Below are positions 7,389 through 16,676 of a stretch of DNA of 64,000 nucleotides, piece by piece. A program made the translations under genes and the position numbers. Every line of letters starts with the position of its first letter. Positions within the stretch are counted from its first letter, which is position 1. The stretch covers positions 571,083 through 635,082 of the forward strand of contig CBDHHG010000035.1 in assembly GCA_965263225.1 (NCBI GenBank). The letters run 5' to 3'. This stretch comes from DT-111 sp965263225. Its GTDB lineage: Bacteria; Bacteroidota; Bacteroidia; Chitinophagales; Saprospiraceae. The notes beneath the pieces were generated by a model that was given only the letters and a program-made list of their open reading frames with translations, was not told where the DNA came from and searched no databases.

Positions 7389-7949
7389 ATGATAGAAAAG
7401 GATGAAATACTTACGGGGAAGGTTCTATTAGCAGAACCTTTCATGTTAGATCCTAACTTTAAGCGATCTGCGGTACTCCTGTGTGATCACGGTGAAGATG
7501 GCTCGGTAGGTTTTATCATGAACAAGCCGTTAAATATGCGCATCGATGATCTCATCGAAGATTTTCCTGAATTTGAATCTGAAGTTTTATTTGGAGGGCC
7601 TGTCCAAACGGATACCATTCACTATATCCATAATTTGGGAGACCTCTTAGAAGATAGCTTGAAAGTAGCAGAGGGAATTTATTGGGGAGGTGATTTTGAA
7701 AAATTAAAGTTCTTAATTACATCTAATCTCATCGAGCCAGGGAATATTCGCTTTTTTGTTGGCTATGCTGGTTGGACAGAAGGACAACTCTTCGAGGAAT
7801 TCAATCTGGGATCCTGGGTTTTAGCCGATATGGATGCAAATTATCTCTTCAAATCTGAACACAAGGGAATGTGGCAGCAGGTCATGTACAATAAAGGTGA
7901 TTTGTACACCGTTCTGGCCCATATGCCGGATAATTTTTCCTGGAATTAA
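7389..7949 (+). CDS. YqgE/AlgH family protein
   Basis: 186 residues, full length for the UPF0301 (YqgE/AlgH) family, whose molecular function is not settled. Signature segments seen are GKVLLAEPFMLDPNFKRSAV near the start, GSVGFIMNKPL and FGGPVQTDTIHYIH. No signal peptide or membrane segment. It follows fabD by 70 bases and ends at a bidirectional terminator shared with the convergent M23 peptidase gene. Confidence 0.93.
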   Translation: MIEKDEILTGKVLLAEPFMLDPNFKRSAVLLCDHGEDGSVGFIMNKPLNMRIDDLIEDFPEFESEVLFGGPVQTDTIHYIHNLGDLLEDSLKVAEGIYWGGDFEKLKFLITSNLIEPGNIRFFVGYAGWTEGQLFEEFNLGSWVLADMDANYLFKSEHKGMWQQVMYNKGDLYTVLAHMPDNFSWN

Positions 7950-7978
7950 TAGATAGGTGATAAGTTGTGCCTAATAAA

Positions 7979-8020
7979 AAAGAAGAGGTGCGTAGTTCGA
8001 ATACTATGCACCTCTTCTTT
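7979..8020. terminator. Bidirectional terminator between YqgE and M23 peptidase genes
   Basis: An 18-bp stem (arms 7979-7996 and 8003-8020, loop TCGAAT, one wobble) is flanked by an A-run on the left and TTTGTTT on the right, so it can stop transcription from both converging genes. Confidence 0.8.
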
Positions 8021-8022
8021 GT

Positions 8023-9447
8023 TTAGGGGGTGCCATCCGCATCATCATCTGCGGATACTTCCTCTGCTGCCGCAGGTACCGAGCTATTGCTGCTGGTGGA
8101 ATCCTTCTTCTCCTCTTCCGCTTCTGCCAACTGTGGCATTTTAATGCCCTTCAACCTAGCTAAAAAGTCGTCTTTAGTTGCGTTAAAGGCTGGAAGATCT
8201 TTATCAGGTAGGGGAGCTGCTGGGGGGAAACTCAAGCGTAAGTGATTGATTTGTTTTCCATTCTTCCAGAAACGAAAACAAACATGAGGCCCGGTAGCCA
8301 ATCCCGTGGAACCGACATAACCAATCGTTTGGCCTTGCTTAACGTGAACCCCAGCTCTAATCCCACTCGCAAACTTTTGCATATGCAGGTACTGGGTTTG
8401 GATATTGTCGTCATGCTTAATTTTGACGTAGTTTCCATTTCCGCTAGTATAAGACGCATTAAGAATTACGCCATCACCCACCGCCATGATTGGCGTACCA
8501 TATGGCGCAGCATAATCAGTACCATAATGAGGACGACGATATTTTAAGATGGGATGTAATCTATTGAGATTGTAATAGGAGGATATCCTTGAGGCCTTTA
8601 CCGGCGCTTTGAGAAAGGATGTTTTCATGGGCTTACCCGTCAAGTCGTAATAGCCTTTGTCCTCATCTGTTTCGAAGTAAATGGCGTAATACTCATTTTG
8701 TCCGGCATTCTTGTAGTAAGCGGCATGAACTTTACCTACCCCTACTTCTTCTCCCTCAATATAGTTTTGATCATACACCAATTTGAATTCATCTCCCTTT
8801 TGCAGATGATGGAAATCAATGCTCCACTGTAGGGCATCCTCCATTTTATCGGTCAGTTCAAAACTTAACCCTTGACTGGTCATGGTTTTCCACAGAGAAG
8901 ATTGCACATAACCAGCCGCTGTTTTCATCTCCGTCGTGACTTCCCGCTTAATCCGCTCCACCTGCAAACTATCCTTTAAGTGGAAGACAATATACTCGTA
9001 TACATTGGGTTCATAGATGAAATAGTCCGCTCGCTGAGTAGAATCTTTAGTAAGGATCATATACTCCTTGCCCGCCTTAAAGTGCCTAACATCGAAAATA
9101 CCTTTAGCATTGCGAACCATTTGATCTACATCGACAAAAGGCACATGATGCTCTTGTAAGATATCCCCAAGGAAAGTCCCAGATCGGATCTCATCAACAA
9201 AAACCTGAAAGGTATCTAAGGCAAAACCATATTTCATATGGGGAACAACCGCTGGCAGGGCGCCAAGGTCTTCAAATTCTAATTTGGGTACTTCTTCTGG
9301 ACTGCGCCCGTTGAAGAAAAGGAAGAAGATAAAGAAACTGCTTAGTACTACCGTTGATGTCAAAGCGAGGGGTAAAAACCATGAACTGCTCTTTGTCTGT
9401 CGCTTTAATCTCTGCAAAAACGATTCAGCTTGATCCACAACTTGCAT
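8023..9447 (-). CDS. Membrane-anchored M23 family peptidase
   Basis: 474 residues. A single membrane segment (about 24-46) anchors a long periplasmic region. The M23/LytM domain (about 300-400) would cut peptidoglycan peptide bridges. Visible active-site residues are H307 and D311 (HYGTD), H355 (YLHM) and H388 in PHVCFRF. The position normally holding the third zinc ligand (second His of HLH) is Cys390. Cys can bind zinc, and I recall this HVC form in other Bacteroidota, so the enzyme may still be active. The acidic Ser/Asp/Glu-rich C-terminal tail (~50 residues) is probably disordered. A consensus promoter lies 112 bases upstream. Confidence 0.9.
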   Translation of the reverse strand: MQVVDQAESFLQRLKRQTKSSSWFLPLALTSTVVLSSFFIFFLFFNGRSPEEVPKLEFEDLGALPAVVPHMKYGFALDTFQVFVDEIRSGTFLGDILQEHHVPFVDVDQMVRNAKGIFDVRHFKAGKEYMILTKDSTQRADYFIYEPNVYEYIVFHLKDSLQVERIKREVTTEMKTAAGYVQSSLWKTMTSQGLSFELTDKMEDALQWSIDFHHLQKGDEFKLVYDQNYIEGEEVGVGKVHAAYYKNAGQNEYYAIYFETDEDKGYYDLTGKPMKTSFLKAPVKASRISSYYNLNRLHPILKYRRPHYGTDYAAPYGTPIMAVGDGVILNASYTSGNGNYVKIKHDDNIQTQYLHMQKFASGIRAGVHVKQGQTIGYVGSTGLATGPHVCFRFWKNGKQINHLRLSFPPAAPLPDKDLPAFNATKDDFLARLKGIKMPQLAEAEEEKKDSTSSNSSVPAAAEEVSADDDADGTP

Positions 9448-9980
9448 GTTTAGGTTAATGATCCGATTACAGGCGATGAGGCAGCAAAACTTTCTGGGAG
9501 GCTACCTATCAGTAGTTTTTGGGATTGATGACCTAATAATCGGCTTTTTAAACCGGGTTCATTGCAAATATACTTCATCAGTAGAGGTTTCCAAATTTTT
9601 TAGTGTTAAAGCCCTGAAGCCTCTATGTTCAGTGAGTTTGGCGCCTCCGCAAGCTATAAAGGAAATCCCCTAGCTAAGGGGTAAATTAATTTTGTTTAAC
9701 CGATTTGATGGGAAACGGTGGTGGGCTTGCAGCCAGAGTTGTTGAAGTATCTTTTTCCAATTATAGGGGCTGGAGTCGGGGATTTTTTCTCGTCTAAATG
9801 CCAGGAATGTTCCCTTTTAAACCTAACTTTGGGCGCAAATTTTGAACCTTCTCTGACAATTTTTTGGCTAGTTTAAAGCGAAGATTATAAGCGTCTCAAC
9901 GAACAACTGTCGGATGAGCCTTGATCTAGGTTTCGGCGCAAGCAAAACACCAGAATTATCGGAGAATCACTTTTGAACCA
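9448..9980. other. Intergenic region between divergent M23 and purM genes
   Basis: A 75-codon open frame at 9446-9673 (+) overlaps the M23 start and its promoter and looks like no known protein, so I do not call it. The region holds the M23 promoter (9565-9595, minus strand) and a weak 5-bp hairpin at 9667-9681. No clear purM promoter was found. Confidence 0.5.
9565..9595 (-). promoter_or_regulatory. Consensus Bacteroidota promoter for the M23 peptidase gene
   Basis: On the minus strand, TTTG (plus 9592-9595) and TATATTTG (plus 9565-9572) are separated by 19 nt. Both boxes match TTTG-N19-TAnnTTTG exactly. Transcription would start near 9560, giving a leader of about 112 nt. Confidence 0.75.
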
Positions 9981-11162
9981 ATGTCGGAGTCATTTAAATA
10001 CGATCAAAGAGGGGTTTCTGCTACCAAGGATGAGGTACATGCGGCCATTAAGAATCTGGACAAAGGGCTTTATCCAAAGGCTTTCTGCAAGATTTTACCC
10101 GATATTGCTGGCGGGGATGTGGCCTACTGTAACCTGATGCATGCTGATACAGCAGGTACAAAGACGAGTTTAGCCTATCTTTATTGGAAGGAAACGGGGG
10201 ATCTTTCTGTTTGGGAAGGCATAGCGCAGGATGCAATCATTATGAACTTGGATGATATGGGTTGTGTAGGTTGCCTTGATGATATCATTCTATCTTCTAC
10301 GATTGGCAGAAACAAGAATCTGATTCCCGGAGACGTCATTAGTACCATTATTAATGCAACGGTAAAACTGACGGATCAGCTAAACGAATATGGTATTAAA
10401 GTGCACTTGGCTGGAGGTGAAACGGCCGATGTGGGGGATATTGTTCGGACGATTGATGTGGGGTACACGGCCTTCGGCCGCTTAAGGCGGGAGGACTTGA
10501 TTGTGAACAACATTCAAGCAGGAGATGTAATCGTTGGTATGGCTTCCTTTGGTAAAGCTAGTTACGAAGAGCAATACAATGGTGGAATGGGGAGTAATGG
10601 TTTGACTTCTGCCCGTCATGATGTATTCGAGTCGGAATATCGCACGAAGTATCCCGATAGTTATGACGCCAATACGCCTCGCGATCTGATCTATGCTGGA
10701 TCAAAAAAACTAACGGATACGATTGATATCAATGGAGAGGCGATCCCGATTGGAAAGTTGGTCTTGTCGCCAACACGAACCTACCTACCGGTACTCAAAG
10801 TCTTGATCGAGGAATTGAAACCTAAGATTCATGGCCTGATTCATTGTACAGGTGGAGGACAGACGAAAGTGGGTAAATTCATCGAACATAAGCGGGTAGT
10901 TAAGAATCAATTGATGTCTATACCGCCTTTGTTTGAAATGATTCAACAAGAATCTGGGACAGGCTGGAAAGAGATGTATCAAGTATTTAATATGGGACAT
11001 CGGATGGAGGTATATCTTCCAGAAGCGGAAGCGGAACGCGTTATAGCAATTGCTAAGTCTTTTGAAATTGAGGCGCAAGTAGTGGGGCATGTGGAAGAAC
11101 ACAATAGTAATAGCGTTCGAATAGACAGTCCATATGGACAATTTGATTATGACTTTGATTAG
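9981..11162 (+). CDS. purM: Phosphoribosylformylglycinamidine cyclo-ligase (AIR synthase)
   Basis: 393 residues, the longer Bacteroidota form of PurM, which closes the imidazole ring in purine synthesis using ATP. Recognisable elements are YDQRGVSATKDEVHAAI at the start, HADTAGTKTSLAYLY, MNLDDMGCVG, the GGETADVGD segment and the C-terminal IHCTGGGQTKVGKF. Only 8 bases separate it from nth, so the two are probably co-transcribed. No frameshift or oddity. Confidence 0.92.
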   Translation: MSESFKYDQRGVSATKDEVHAAIKNLDKGLYPKAFCKILPDIAGGDVAYCNLMHADTAGTKTSLAYLYWKETGDLSVWEGIAQDAIIMNLDDMGCVGCLDDIILSSTIGRNKNLIPGDVISTIINATVKLTDQLNEYGIKVHLAGGETADVGDIVRTIDVGYTAFGRLRREDLIVNNIQAGDVIVGMASFGKASYEEQYNGGMGSNGLTSARHDVFESEYRTKYPDSYDANTPRDLIYAGSKKLTDTIDINGEAIPIGKLVLSPTRTYLPVLKVLIEELKPKIHGLIHCTGGGQTKVGKFIEHKRVVKNQLMSIPPLFEMIQQESGTGWKEMYQVFNMGHRMEVYLPEAEAERVIAIAKSFEIEAQVVGHVEEHNSNSVRIDSPYGQFDYDFD

Positions 11163-11170
11163 CATATCTT

Positions 11171-11806
11171 ATGCGTAAACAAGAAAAAGCAGATGCTATT
11201 GCTAAAATTCTGGAAGACCTATATCCGGAAACGCCTATCCCACTAGATCATCAGGACCCATATACCCTTTTGGTAGCTGTCTTGCTGTCTGCCCAGTGTA
11301 CAGATGAGCGAGTGAATAAGGTTACCCCTCATTTGTTTGCGGCTGCCGATAATCCCACCGATATGGTGCAGCTTGACGTGGATGATATCAAGGCGATTAT
11401 TCGACCTTGTGGTCTTTCTCCACGGAAATCTAAGGCCATTCATCAGTTATCTCAGATTATTTTAGATGAACACCAGGGAACAGTTCCGCAATCTTTCGCA
11501 GCCCTGGAGGCCTTGCCTGGGGTAGGACATAAAACCGCTTCGGTTGTCATGTCTCAAGCCTTTGGCGTCCCGGCTTTTCCTGTAGATACGCACATCCATC
11601 GTTTGGCTTATCGTTGGACTTTAAGTACAGGTAAAAATGTAGAAAAGACCGAGGCTGATTTGAAGCGCCTTTTTCCACGTGAAAGCTGGAATAAGTTGCA
11701 TTTGCAGATTATTTTCTTCGGCCGGCAATATTGTCCTGCAAGAGGTCATGATCCTTACACCTGCCCAATATGTAGTAAATACGGGAGAAAAACACTCTTC
11801 CAGTAA
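11171..11806 (+). CDS. nth: Endonuclease III
   Basis: 211 residues. Base-excision repair glycosylase/AP-lyase for oxidised pyrimidines. The helix-hairpin-helix LPGVGHKTA carries catalytic K121, and D139 sits in PVDTHIHRLAYRW. The usual C-terminal iron-sulfur loop (C-x6-C-x2-C-x5-C) is altered: only C188, C198 and C201 are present (C-x9-C-x2-C), with GHDPYTCPIC in the middle and no fourth Cys. The cluster may use another ligand or be absent. Co-directional with purM, 8 bases downstream; converges on tamL. Confidence 0.93.
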   Translation: MRKQEKADAIAKILEDLYPETPIPLDHQDPYTLLVAVLLSAQCTDERVNKVTPHLFAAADNPTDMVQLDVDDIKAIIRPCGLSPRKSKAIHQLSQIILDEHQGTVPQSFAALEALPGVGHKTASVVMSQAFGVPAFPVDTHIHRLAYRWTLSTGKNVEKTEADLKRLFPRESWNKLHLQIIFFGRQYCPARGHDPYTCPICSKYGRKTLFQ

Positions 11807-11835
11807 ACCCAATCGTCTGGCGCAGAGAACGGCAG

Positions 11836-14310
11836 CTAGAAGGGATATCCCAATACTAGGTTGAACGCTATATCCTTAAATTGAAACTTTTCCAAGTCGA
11901 CCCAATAGCTTCTTTCCCTAGCGATGCCGCTCATGGCCCTCGCACTGGGGAAAGGATTCCGAAGTTTAATGCCCATGTCAAGACCGAGAATGACATAGGT
12001 AAAATCGAATCGAATCCCCATCCCTCCACCGAGGGCAATTTGCTTATAAAAGGGATCGTTGAAGGGATCGGCTCCCTCTGAAGTACAATCCGAAAAAGTT
12101 TGCCTGCTGAAAAGAAATTGAGATCCACAACGCGAGGGATCGTGGCGTAGGGTCCAAACGTTTCCGCCGTCTAGGAACAAGGCCCCTTTGAGCATCCAAA
12201 AAATATCAAAGCGATACTCTAGATTGAAGACCAGTTTGAGATCTCCCGTTTGATAAAAACGAGTAGAATTTTGCAATCGCTCTTCTACCGTCAAGGGATC
12301 TAGAAATCCTCCTGGCCCCAATTCCCTGGGAAACCAGGCTCGTAAGCTATAGGAGCCTCCTGCAAAAAATTGTTTTACATAGGGAACATCCGAAGTATAA
12401 CCAAAAGGGGCTGCGATACCGAAGTTGATTCGGCCAGCTATTAGTTGTTTGGAATTGATGTCAAAGTACCGCCGATAATCCAGATCGAACTTGAGATATT
12501 GAGAAAAATCGATGGTGTCGTTGAGCCGAAAAATCGTGCGCTCTTGTTGCCCTCTAAAAGCATTGTAAACTTCATTGGCAGCCCAAATTTCTGCACCGGC
12601 CACCTCAAAGGAGAAACTGAGATTCCGACGGCCATTGAGCTTGTTAGGCGTGCCGGTATTGACATAGCTTAATTGTCGGAATAGCAGACTTACGAAGAGC
12701 TGTTGCCCAAAACTTCGTTGTAGGAAGTCGTTGGTTGCGAGAATGGTATCAAATTGTGGTCGAGTATTGGGGAGTAAGAGATCGATTCCTACATGGTCAA
12801 TAATGTAGCGTTTGGTGCTGCTGCGTTGTAAATCATATCCGTAAGAAGCATTAAAGAAGTTATACTGATACCAATCTAGGAGGAGGATGTAATTGTAACT
12901 GCCTGAGATCCTTGTTCGAGCATCTTCTTCCATGACTTGATAATAGTCATCTCCTAGAAGTTTTGAATTTTTTCCGGTTGGGATGCTATTCAAAATCTTC
13001 CACCCTCCTAGATAATCTCGAAACCTGGGGAAGTACAGATCACTCTGTAAGCGGAAATCCACAGTATTCCAAAAGCGGTTCCTGAAATTCACTTCGACCC
13101 CGGCAGACATACTGGTGGCTAAAATCTCCGCCCCCCCAAACAAATTGCGATGTTGGAAGGTGGGACTAAGGGAGATACCCAGGAGGTTGGGGTTACTTAC
13201 CGAGGAATTGGATCGGTTGGTATAGTTGAGTTCAAAATCAGCCCCTAACTCCATCTTGTAATCTGGAGTTAGCTCTACCCTGAAGTTGATTACATTCCTC
13301 CGAAAAGAATCGATGTCCTGTCTAATCCTAACGAAGCGATACGTACCCAGATCCGAAAGATTTTTGTTGGATTTATCAAAGTTTTCTTGGCTGAATAGTT
13401 CCCCAGGACGTAGATACATGGCCTGAATGATGGTTTTCGGGCGAATATCATTGCCACGCTTCCCAAAGAAGAATCGATACCCATCAATAATGGTATCCAT
13501 GCGGCTGGTCGTACTGAGGGCAGGATCAAAATCGGTATGTATCTCGATGGCACCTACGCTGTATTGCTGATGCAAGGTATCGCCGAAGGGGGGGAGTAAA
13601 TTCAGGTAGATATTGGCTTTACCTGTCTCAAGGCTAGTATCTACTTCCAATTGATCAAAGTGATAGCTGTAGAGATCTGCAAAACCATGATTATTCATGT
13701 ATTTCGAGATCCTTTGCTTGTCCTTATTGAACAAATCTAGATCGAGGACCTCGCCAGGTTTCAGATAACTATCTTCCTTAATCGTCTGAAGAATGGAATC
13801 GACCAAGGGGTCAGGACTTTCAAAAAATACACTATCTATTTCGAATTGTGGCCCTGAATCTATGTAGTAGGTAACGTAGACTTTTTTCTTCTTAATACGT
13901 GGGGCAGGTACATCGACAGTTACCCGATAGAAACCTTTGCGTTTCAGGTACTTTTCCATGTCCAACTTGGTTTCTTCCACTAGGTCTGCATCGAAGATCG
14001 TTGGCGCTTCACCGATGGAGTTTCGTTGAAAACGATCTAACTGAGTGGTATCACCGGCACCGGCACTTCGCAAGTAGAACCATTCCCGAGGAAAGACAAA
14101 GAAAAATTTGCCGTTTGGTTTTTGTTTATGCAAGAGGCTCAATTCGTAATTGACAGTACGTTTATCCTTGATCTTGTACTTGGGCTGGAAAACGACCGTG
14201 TTCCCCTTTAGTAGATACTCATCCTCACCAAGGTATTTGGCAGTGCCACAGGAAGCCAAGAGGAACAGTAAGAGTATAGATTGAATTGTGTATTTTGCGA
14301 TTCTATACAT
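11836..14310 (-). CDS. Omp85-family outer membrane lipoprotein, TamL type
   Basis: 824 residues. A lipoprotein signal peptide ends in LLASC, with Cys21 as lipidation site, an arrangement typical of Bacteroidota TamL. The N-terminal ~400 residues contain POTRA-like repeats (for example GFYRVTVDVPAPRIKKKKV, and GTYRFVRIRQ near 330). The C-terminal half is a 16-strand-type barrel with the Omp85 motif GGSYSLRAWFPRELGPGGF and a terminal aromatic residue (GYPF). It probably works with an inner membrane TamB to insert proteins or move lipids. TamB is not in the window. Monocistronic by context. Confidence 0.88.
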   Translation of the reverse strand: MYRIAKYTIQSILLLFLLASCGTAKYLGEDEYLLKGNTVVFQPKYKIKDKRTVNYELSLLHKQKPNGKFFFVFPREWFYLRSAGAGDTTQLDRFQRNSIGEAPTIFDADLVEETKLDMEKYLKRKGFYRVTVDVPAPRIKKKKVYVTYYIDSGPQFEIDSVFFESPDPLVDSILQTIKEDSYLKPGEVLDLDLFNKDKQRISKYMNNHGFADLYSYHFDQLEVDTSLETGKANIYLNLLPPFGDTLHQQYSVGAIEIHTDFDPALSTTSRMDTIIDGYRFFFGKRGNDIRPKTIIQAMYLRPGELFSQENFDKSNKNLSDLGTYRFVRIRQDIDSFRRNVINFRVELTPDYKMELGADFELNYTNRSNSSVSNPNLLGISLSPTFQHRNLFGGAEILATSMSAGVEVNFRNRFWNTVDFRLQSDLYFPRFRDYLGGWKILNSIPTGKNSKLLGDDYYQVMEEDARTRISGSYNYILLLDWYQYNFFNASYGYDLQRSSTKRYIIDHVGIDLLLPNTRPQFDTILATNDFLQRSFGQQLFVSLLFRQLSYVNTGTPNKLNGRRNLSFSFEVAGAEIWAANEVYNAFRGQQERTIFRLNDTIDFSQYLKFDLDYRRYFDINSKQLIAGRINFGIAAPFGYTSDVPYVKQFFAGGSYSLRAWFPRELGPGGFLDPLTVEERLQNSTRFYQTGDLKLVFNLEYRFDIFWMLKGALFLDGGNVWTLRHDPSRCGSQFLFSRQTFSDCTSEGADPFNDPFYKQIALGGGMGIRFDFTYVILGLDMGIKLRNPFPSARAMSGIARERSYWVDLEKFQFKDIAFNLVLGYPF

Positions 14311-14322
14311 TGATTAACTTGA

Positions 14323-14428
14323 TTCTTCGACAAGCCTCGTGTTTCGAGACCCTCAAAAATGAGATTCAACGCTTCCTTCGGGCGCTTTTTATCTCATTTT
14401 ATAAGGGTCCACGAGATTTGTCGAAGAA
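14323..14428. repeat. 106-base imperfect palindrome (REP-like)
   Basis: The outer arms TTCTTCGACAA and TTGTCGAAGAA are perfect. Further in, CTCGTG/CACGAG, GACCCT/AGGGTC and ATGAGAT/ATCTCAT pair in register, with a GC-rich tip GCGCC/CGGGCGC near the middle. It lies in the divergent gap between tamL and the methyltransferase gene. Short cores of the type CTTCGACAAG are common in dispersed palindromic repeats of Bacteroidota, from memory. I did not find a second copy in this window. Confidence 0.6.
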
Positions 14429-14456
14429 GGATTAACTTTCTGAATATCAAGCGAGG

Positions 14457-15215
14457 ATGGCTCTTTCGAAAAATGAGATTAAATACGTAAAGTCACTGCA
14501 CCTCAAGAAGTTTCGACAAAAGTATAATAATTTTATTGTTGAAGGTGATAAAATCGTGCGTGAATTACTAGCCTCCTCCAACTTCCAAATAGAAGCCCTT
14601 TACGCTGATGATGGCTGGCTTACGAAGCATGCTAAGAACCATCACTTAGCCAATATTTCCGTGCATTCTATTTCTCGTACGGAACTGGAACGCATTTCAA
14701 CGCTTAAGACGCCCAATCAAGTGCTGGTTATTGTTCGAATGCCGACTTTACGCTATTCCGCTGACAAAATTAACCGTTCATTAAGTCTTTATCTGGATGA
14801 TATCAGGGACCCTGGGAATTTTGGAACCATCATGCGGATTGCGGATTGGTTTGGCTTGCCGTATGTATTTTGTTCTCCCACGAGCTCTGCCTGGACCAAC
14901 CCGAAGGTGATACAAGCTTCGATGGGGGCTTTTTTGCGGGTTCAGGTTCATCCTCTGGAGCTTTCAGCGATTTCATCTATGCACCCAGAACTCCCGATTT
15001 TTGGGATGGTCCTAGGGGGGCAATCTATAGCAAAGCTACCGAAACCTGCTTCTGGCCTTATTGTGATTGGGAATGAAAGCAGAGGAATCGCCCAAGGCAA
15101 TCTATCCTATCTAACACATCAGCTAACTATACCGAGACACCCCCAGGGCGGAGCAGAATCCTTGAATGCTGCCGTTGCAACGGGAATTATTTGTGCACAG
15201 TGGGGAATAGAGTAA
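14457..15215 (+). CDS. TrmH/SpoU-family RNA 2'-O-methyltransferase
   Basis: 252 residues. The N-terminal part is an L30e-like substrate-binding domain (KKFRQKYNNFIVEGDK). The C-terminal SPOUT domain has the three family motifs: LYLDDIRDPGNFGTIMRIAD, IVIGNESRGI, and IPRHPQGGAESLNAAVATGI, which forms the knotted SAM site. It methylates a ribose in rRNA or tRNA; the target nucleotide cannot be told from sequence. Starts 29 bases after the palindromic repeat. Confidence 0.93.
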   Translation: MALSKNEIKYVKSLHLKKFRQKYNNFIVEGDKIVRELLASSNFQIEALYADDGWLTKHAKNHHLANISVHSISRTELERISTLKTPNQVLVIVRMPTLRYSADKINRSLSLYLDDIRDPGNFGTIMRIADWFGLPYVFCSPTSSAWTNPKVIQASMGAFLRVQVHPLELSAISSMHPELPIFGMVLGGQSIAKLPKPASGLIVIGNESRGIAQGNLSYLTHQLTIPRHPQGGAESLNAAVATGIICAQWGIE

Positions 15216-15237
15216 AATAACAGGAAGGTAAAAAAGC

Positions 15238-15287
15238 CCCCTTTAGCAAACTAAATATCCTTGGTTAACTCTAGTTTGCTAAAGGGG
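15238..15287 (-). terminator. Minus-strand terminator of the TlpA-like gene
   Basis: A 16-bp perfect stem (TAGTTTGCTAAAGGGG and its complement, arms 15238-15253 and 15272-15287) is followed on the minus strand by GCTTTTTT. It lies 18 bases past the stop of the minus-strand gene and also faces the end of the methyltransferase gene. Confidence 0.8.
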
Positions 15288-15304
15288 TAGGAATAGCTAA
15301 GAGC

Positions 15305-16441
15305 TTATCCCTTTAGGGAACCGTCTTTTTCTAAAATTTTGATCAGTTCTCTTTCGATTTGTTGAGCGCCACGCAGGTTTAAAGCAGCAATTTTTCCCTC
15401 TCTATCAATCATGAAAGTACGAGGGATACTGCGTACTCCGTAGGCAGCCGCAGGCAGGGATTCCCACTTTTTGAGATCGGAAACATGGTATTCCCAGGCA
15501 AGTCCATCCTGAGCAATGGCATTTACCCAGCGATCCTTAGATCGCTCCAATAATTTGTTCACTTGATCCTCCGTTTGCACTCGGCTACGGCTCCTGGTAT
15601 CTACGCCATCCAAAGATACGCTGAATACAGTGAAGCCCTGATCTTTATATTTTTCGTACACCTTCACCACATTTGGATTTTCTCGGCGGCAAGGTCCACA
15701 CCAGCTAGCCCAGAAGTCAAGTAATACTACATTCCCCTTTAAATCAGCCAAGCTATATTCTTTTCCGCTCGGACTCTTAAGGGCAATTTCAGGAGCAGGT
15801 TGCCCCACTCTTACCTTTTGGTTGGCCATTCTTGCCTGTTGTTGTCTTTCCACTTGCGCAAGATACTTGCCGTACTCTAGCGTATTGGGATCATTAGGCA
15901 TATCCGCTACCAGTCTGGCTTGGGCTTTTTTCTGCAACTCCAGGAAATCAGGGTTTCCCCCCAGCGCCTTGTAGGCTACAAATGCACCCAACAAAGGATT
16001 AGAAACAGTGTCAATGAAGTTTTCTATGTCATCAGCTTGATATTGACGGTTCACTAAACCATTCATGATCTGCGCTAGCGTTTGCGAGGTCTTGGAGCCA
16101 GTAACGGTGAAATTATACTGCTGTATTGTATTAAGATCACCATTGATTGAGATATTGCGCTCCGTACCATCAAAAAATAGATTAACGCGTTTTGCTCCAA
16201 TGCGGAAATTGTAAATCCCAGGGGCTAGAGGGGTCTCAAAATCCATAGCAAAATTGCCGCTGGCATCGAGGTCAGTCTTGCCAATGACGCTATTAGCTTT
16301 GCCCATTACTACTTGATCCAAGAATACCTGTAGATTCTGAGCATTGGCCAAGGATCCTTCCACTCGCTGTCCAGAAGGAGCACAAGCCCATTGTGAGAAA
16401 ACCAGCGCTATGAAGAGGATTAGAGTATATCGATTTTTCAT
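15305..16441 (-). CDS. TlpA-like thioredoxin-fold lipoprotein
   Basis: 379 residues from the ATG at 16441. This start is chosen because it gives a clean lipoprotein signal (KNRYTLILFIALVFSQWAC) and drops a 28-residue extension. An N-terminal DUF4369-like beta domain (about 30-130) precedes the thioredoxin domain (about 225-375), whose redox site is WASWCGPCRREN. Such proteins reduce or shuffle disulfides or help cytochrome maturation in the periplasm. Cytochrome oxidase subunit III lies next upstream on the same strand, which fits such a role loosely. Confidence 0.88.
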   Translation of the reverse strand: MKNRYTLILFIALVFSQWACAPSGQRVEGSLANAQNLQVFLDQVVMGKANSVIGKTDLDASGNFAMDFETPLAPGIYNFRIGAKRVNLFFDGTERNISINGDLNTIQQYNFTVTGSKTSQTLAQIMNGLVNRQYQADDIENFIDTVSNPLLGAFVAYKALGGNPDFLELQKKAQARLVADMPNDPNTLEYGKYLAQVERQQQARMANQKVRVGQPAPEIALKSPSGKEYSLADLKGNVVLLDFWASWCGPCRRENPNVVKVYEKYKDQGFTVFSVSLDGVDTRSRSRVQTEDQVNKLLERSKDRWVNAIAQDGLAWEYHVSDLKKWESLPAAAYGVRSIPRTFMIDREGKIAALNLRGAQQIERELIKILEKDGSLKG

Positions 16442-16544
16442 GTCCAATAGGAATTTATGAATAGCTAGAGTTTTTGATAAAAACGGAAAAGTACAACTCA
16501 AGCGGCAAAGCCGATCCAAGTCCATTTTCTACGTGCTAATGTAC

Positions 16545-16552
16545 AAATTTAT
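16545..16552 (-). promoter_or_regulatory. Predicted -7 box of the TlpA-like gene
   Basis: On the minus strand TAAATTTG matches TAnnTTTG exactly. Transcription would start near 16540, about 100 nt before the chosen start codon. No -33 TTTG at the expected distance. Confidence 0.4.
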
Positions 16553-16676
16553 GAAGGATTTACGGCTTGTTGATAAGATCGTCACGCATTTAACATAGGC
16601 TTAAGAACCTTATCTGGTAGATGTCGTAGGGAACACACTTAGCGAATGGGACGGGATGGATAAAATCGTTTTTTGA

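Noticed and set aside
9446..9673. 75-codon plus-strand frame upstream of purM
   Set aside because: It overlaps the M23 start and covers its consensus promoter; composition is not protein-like.
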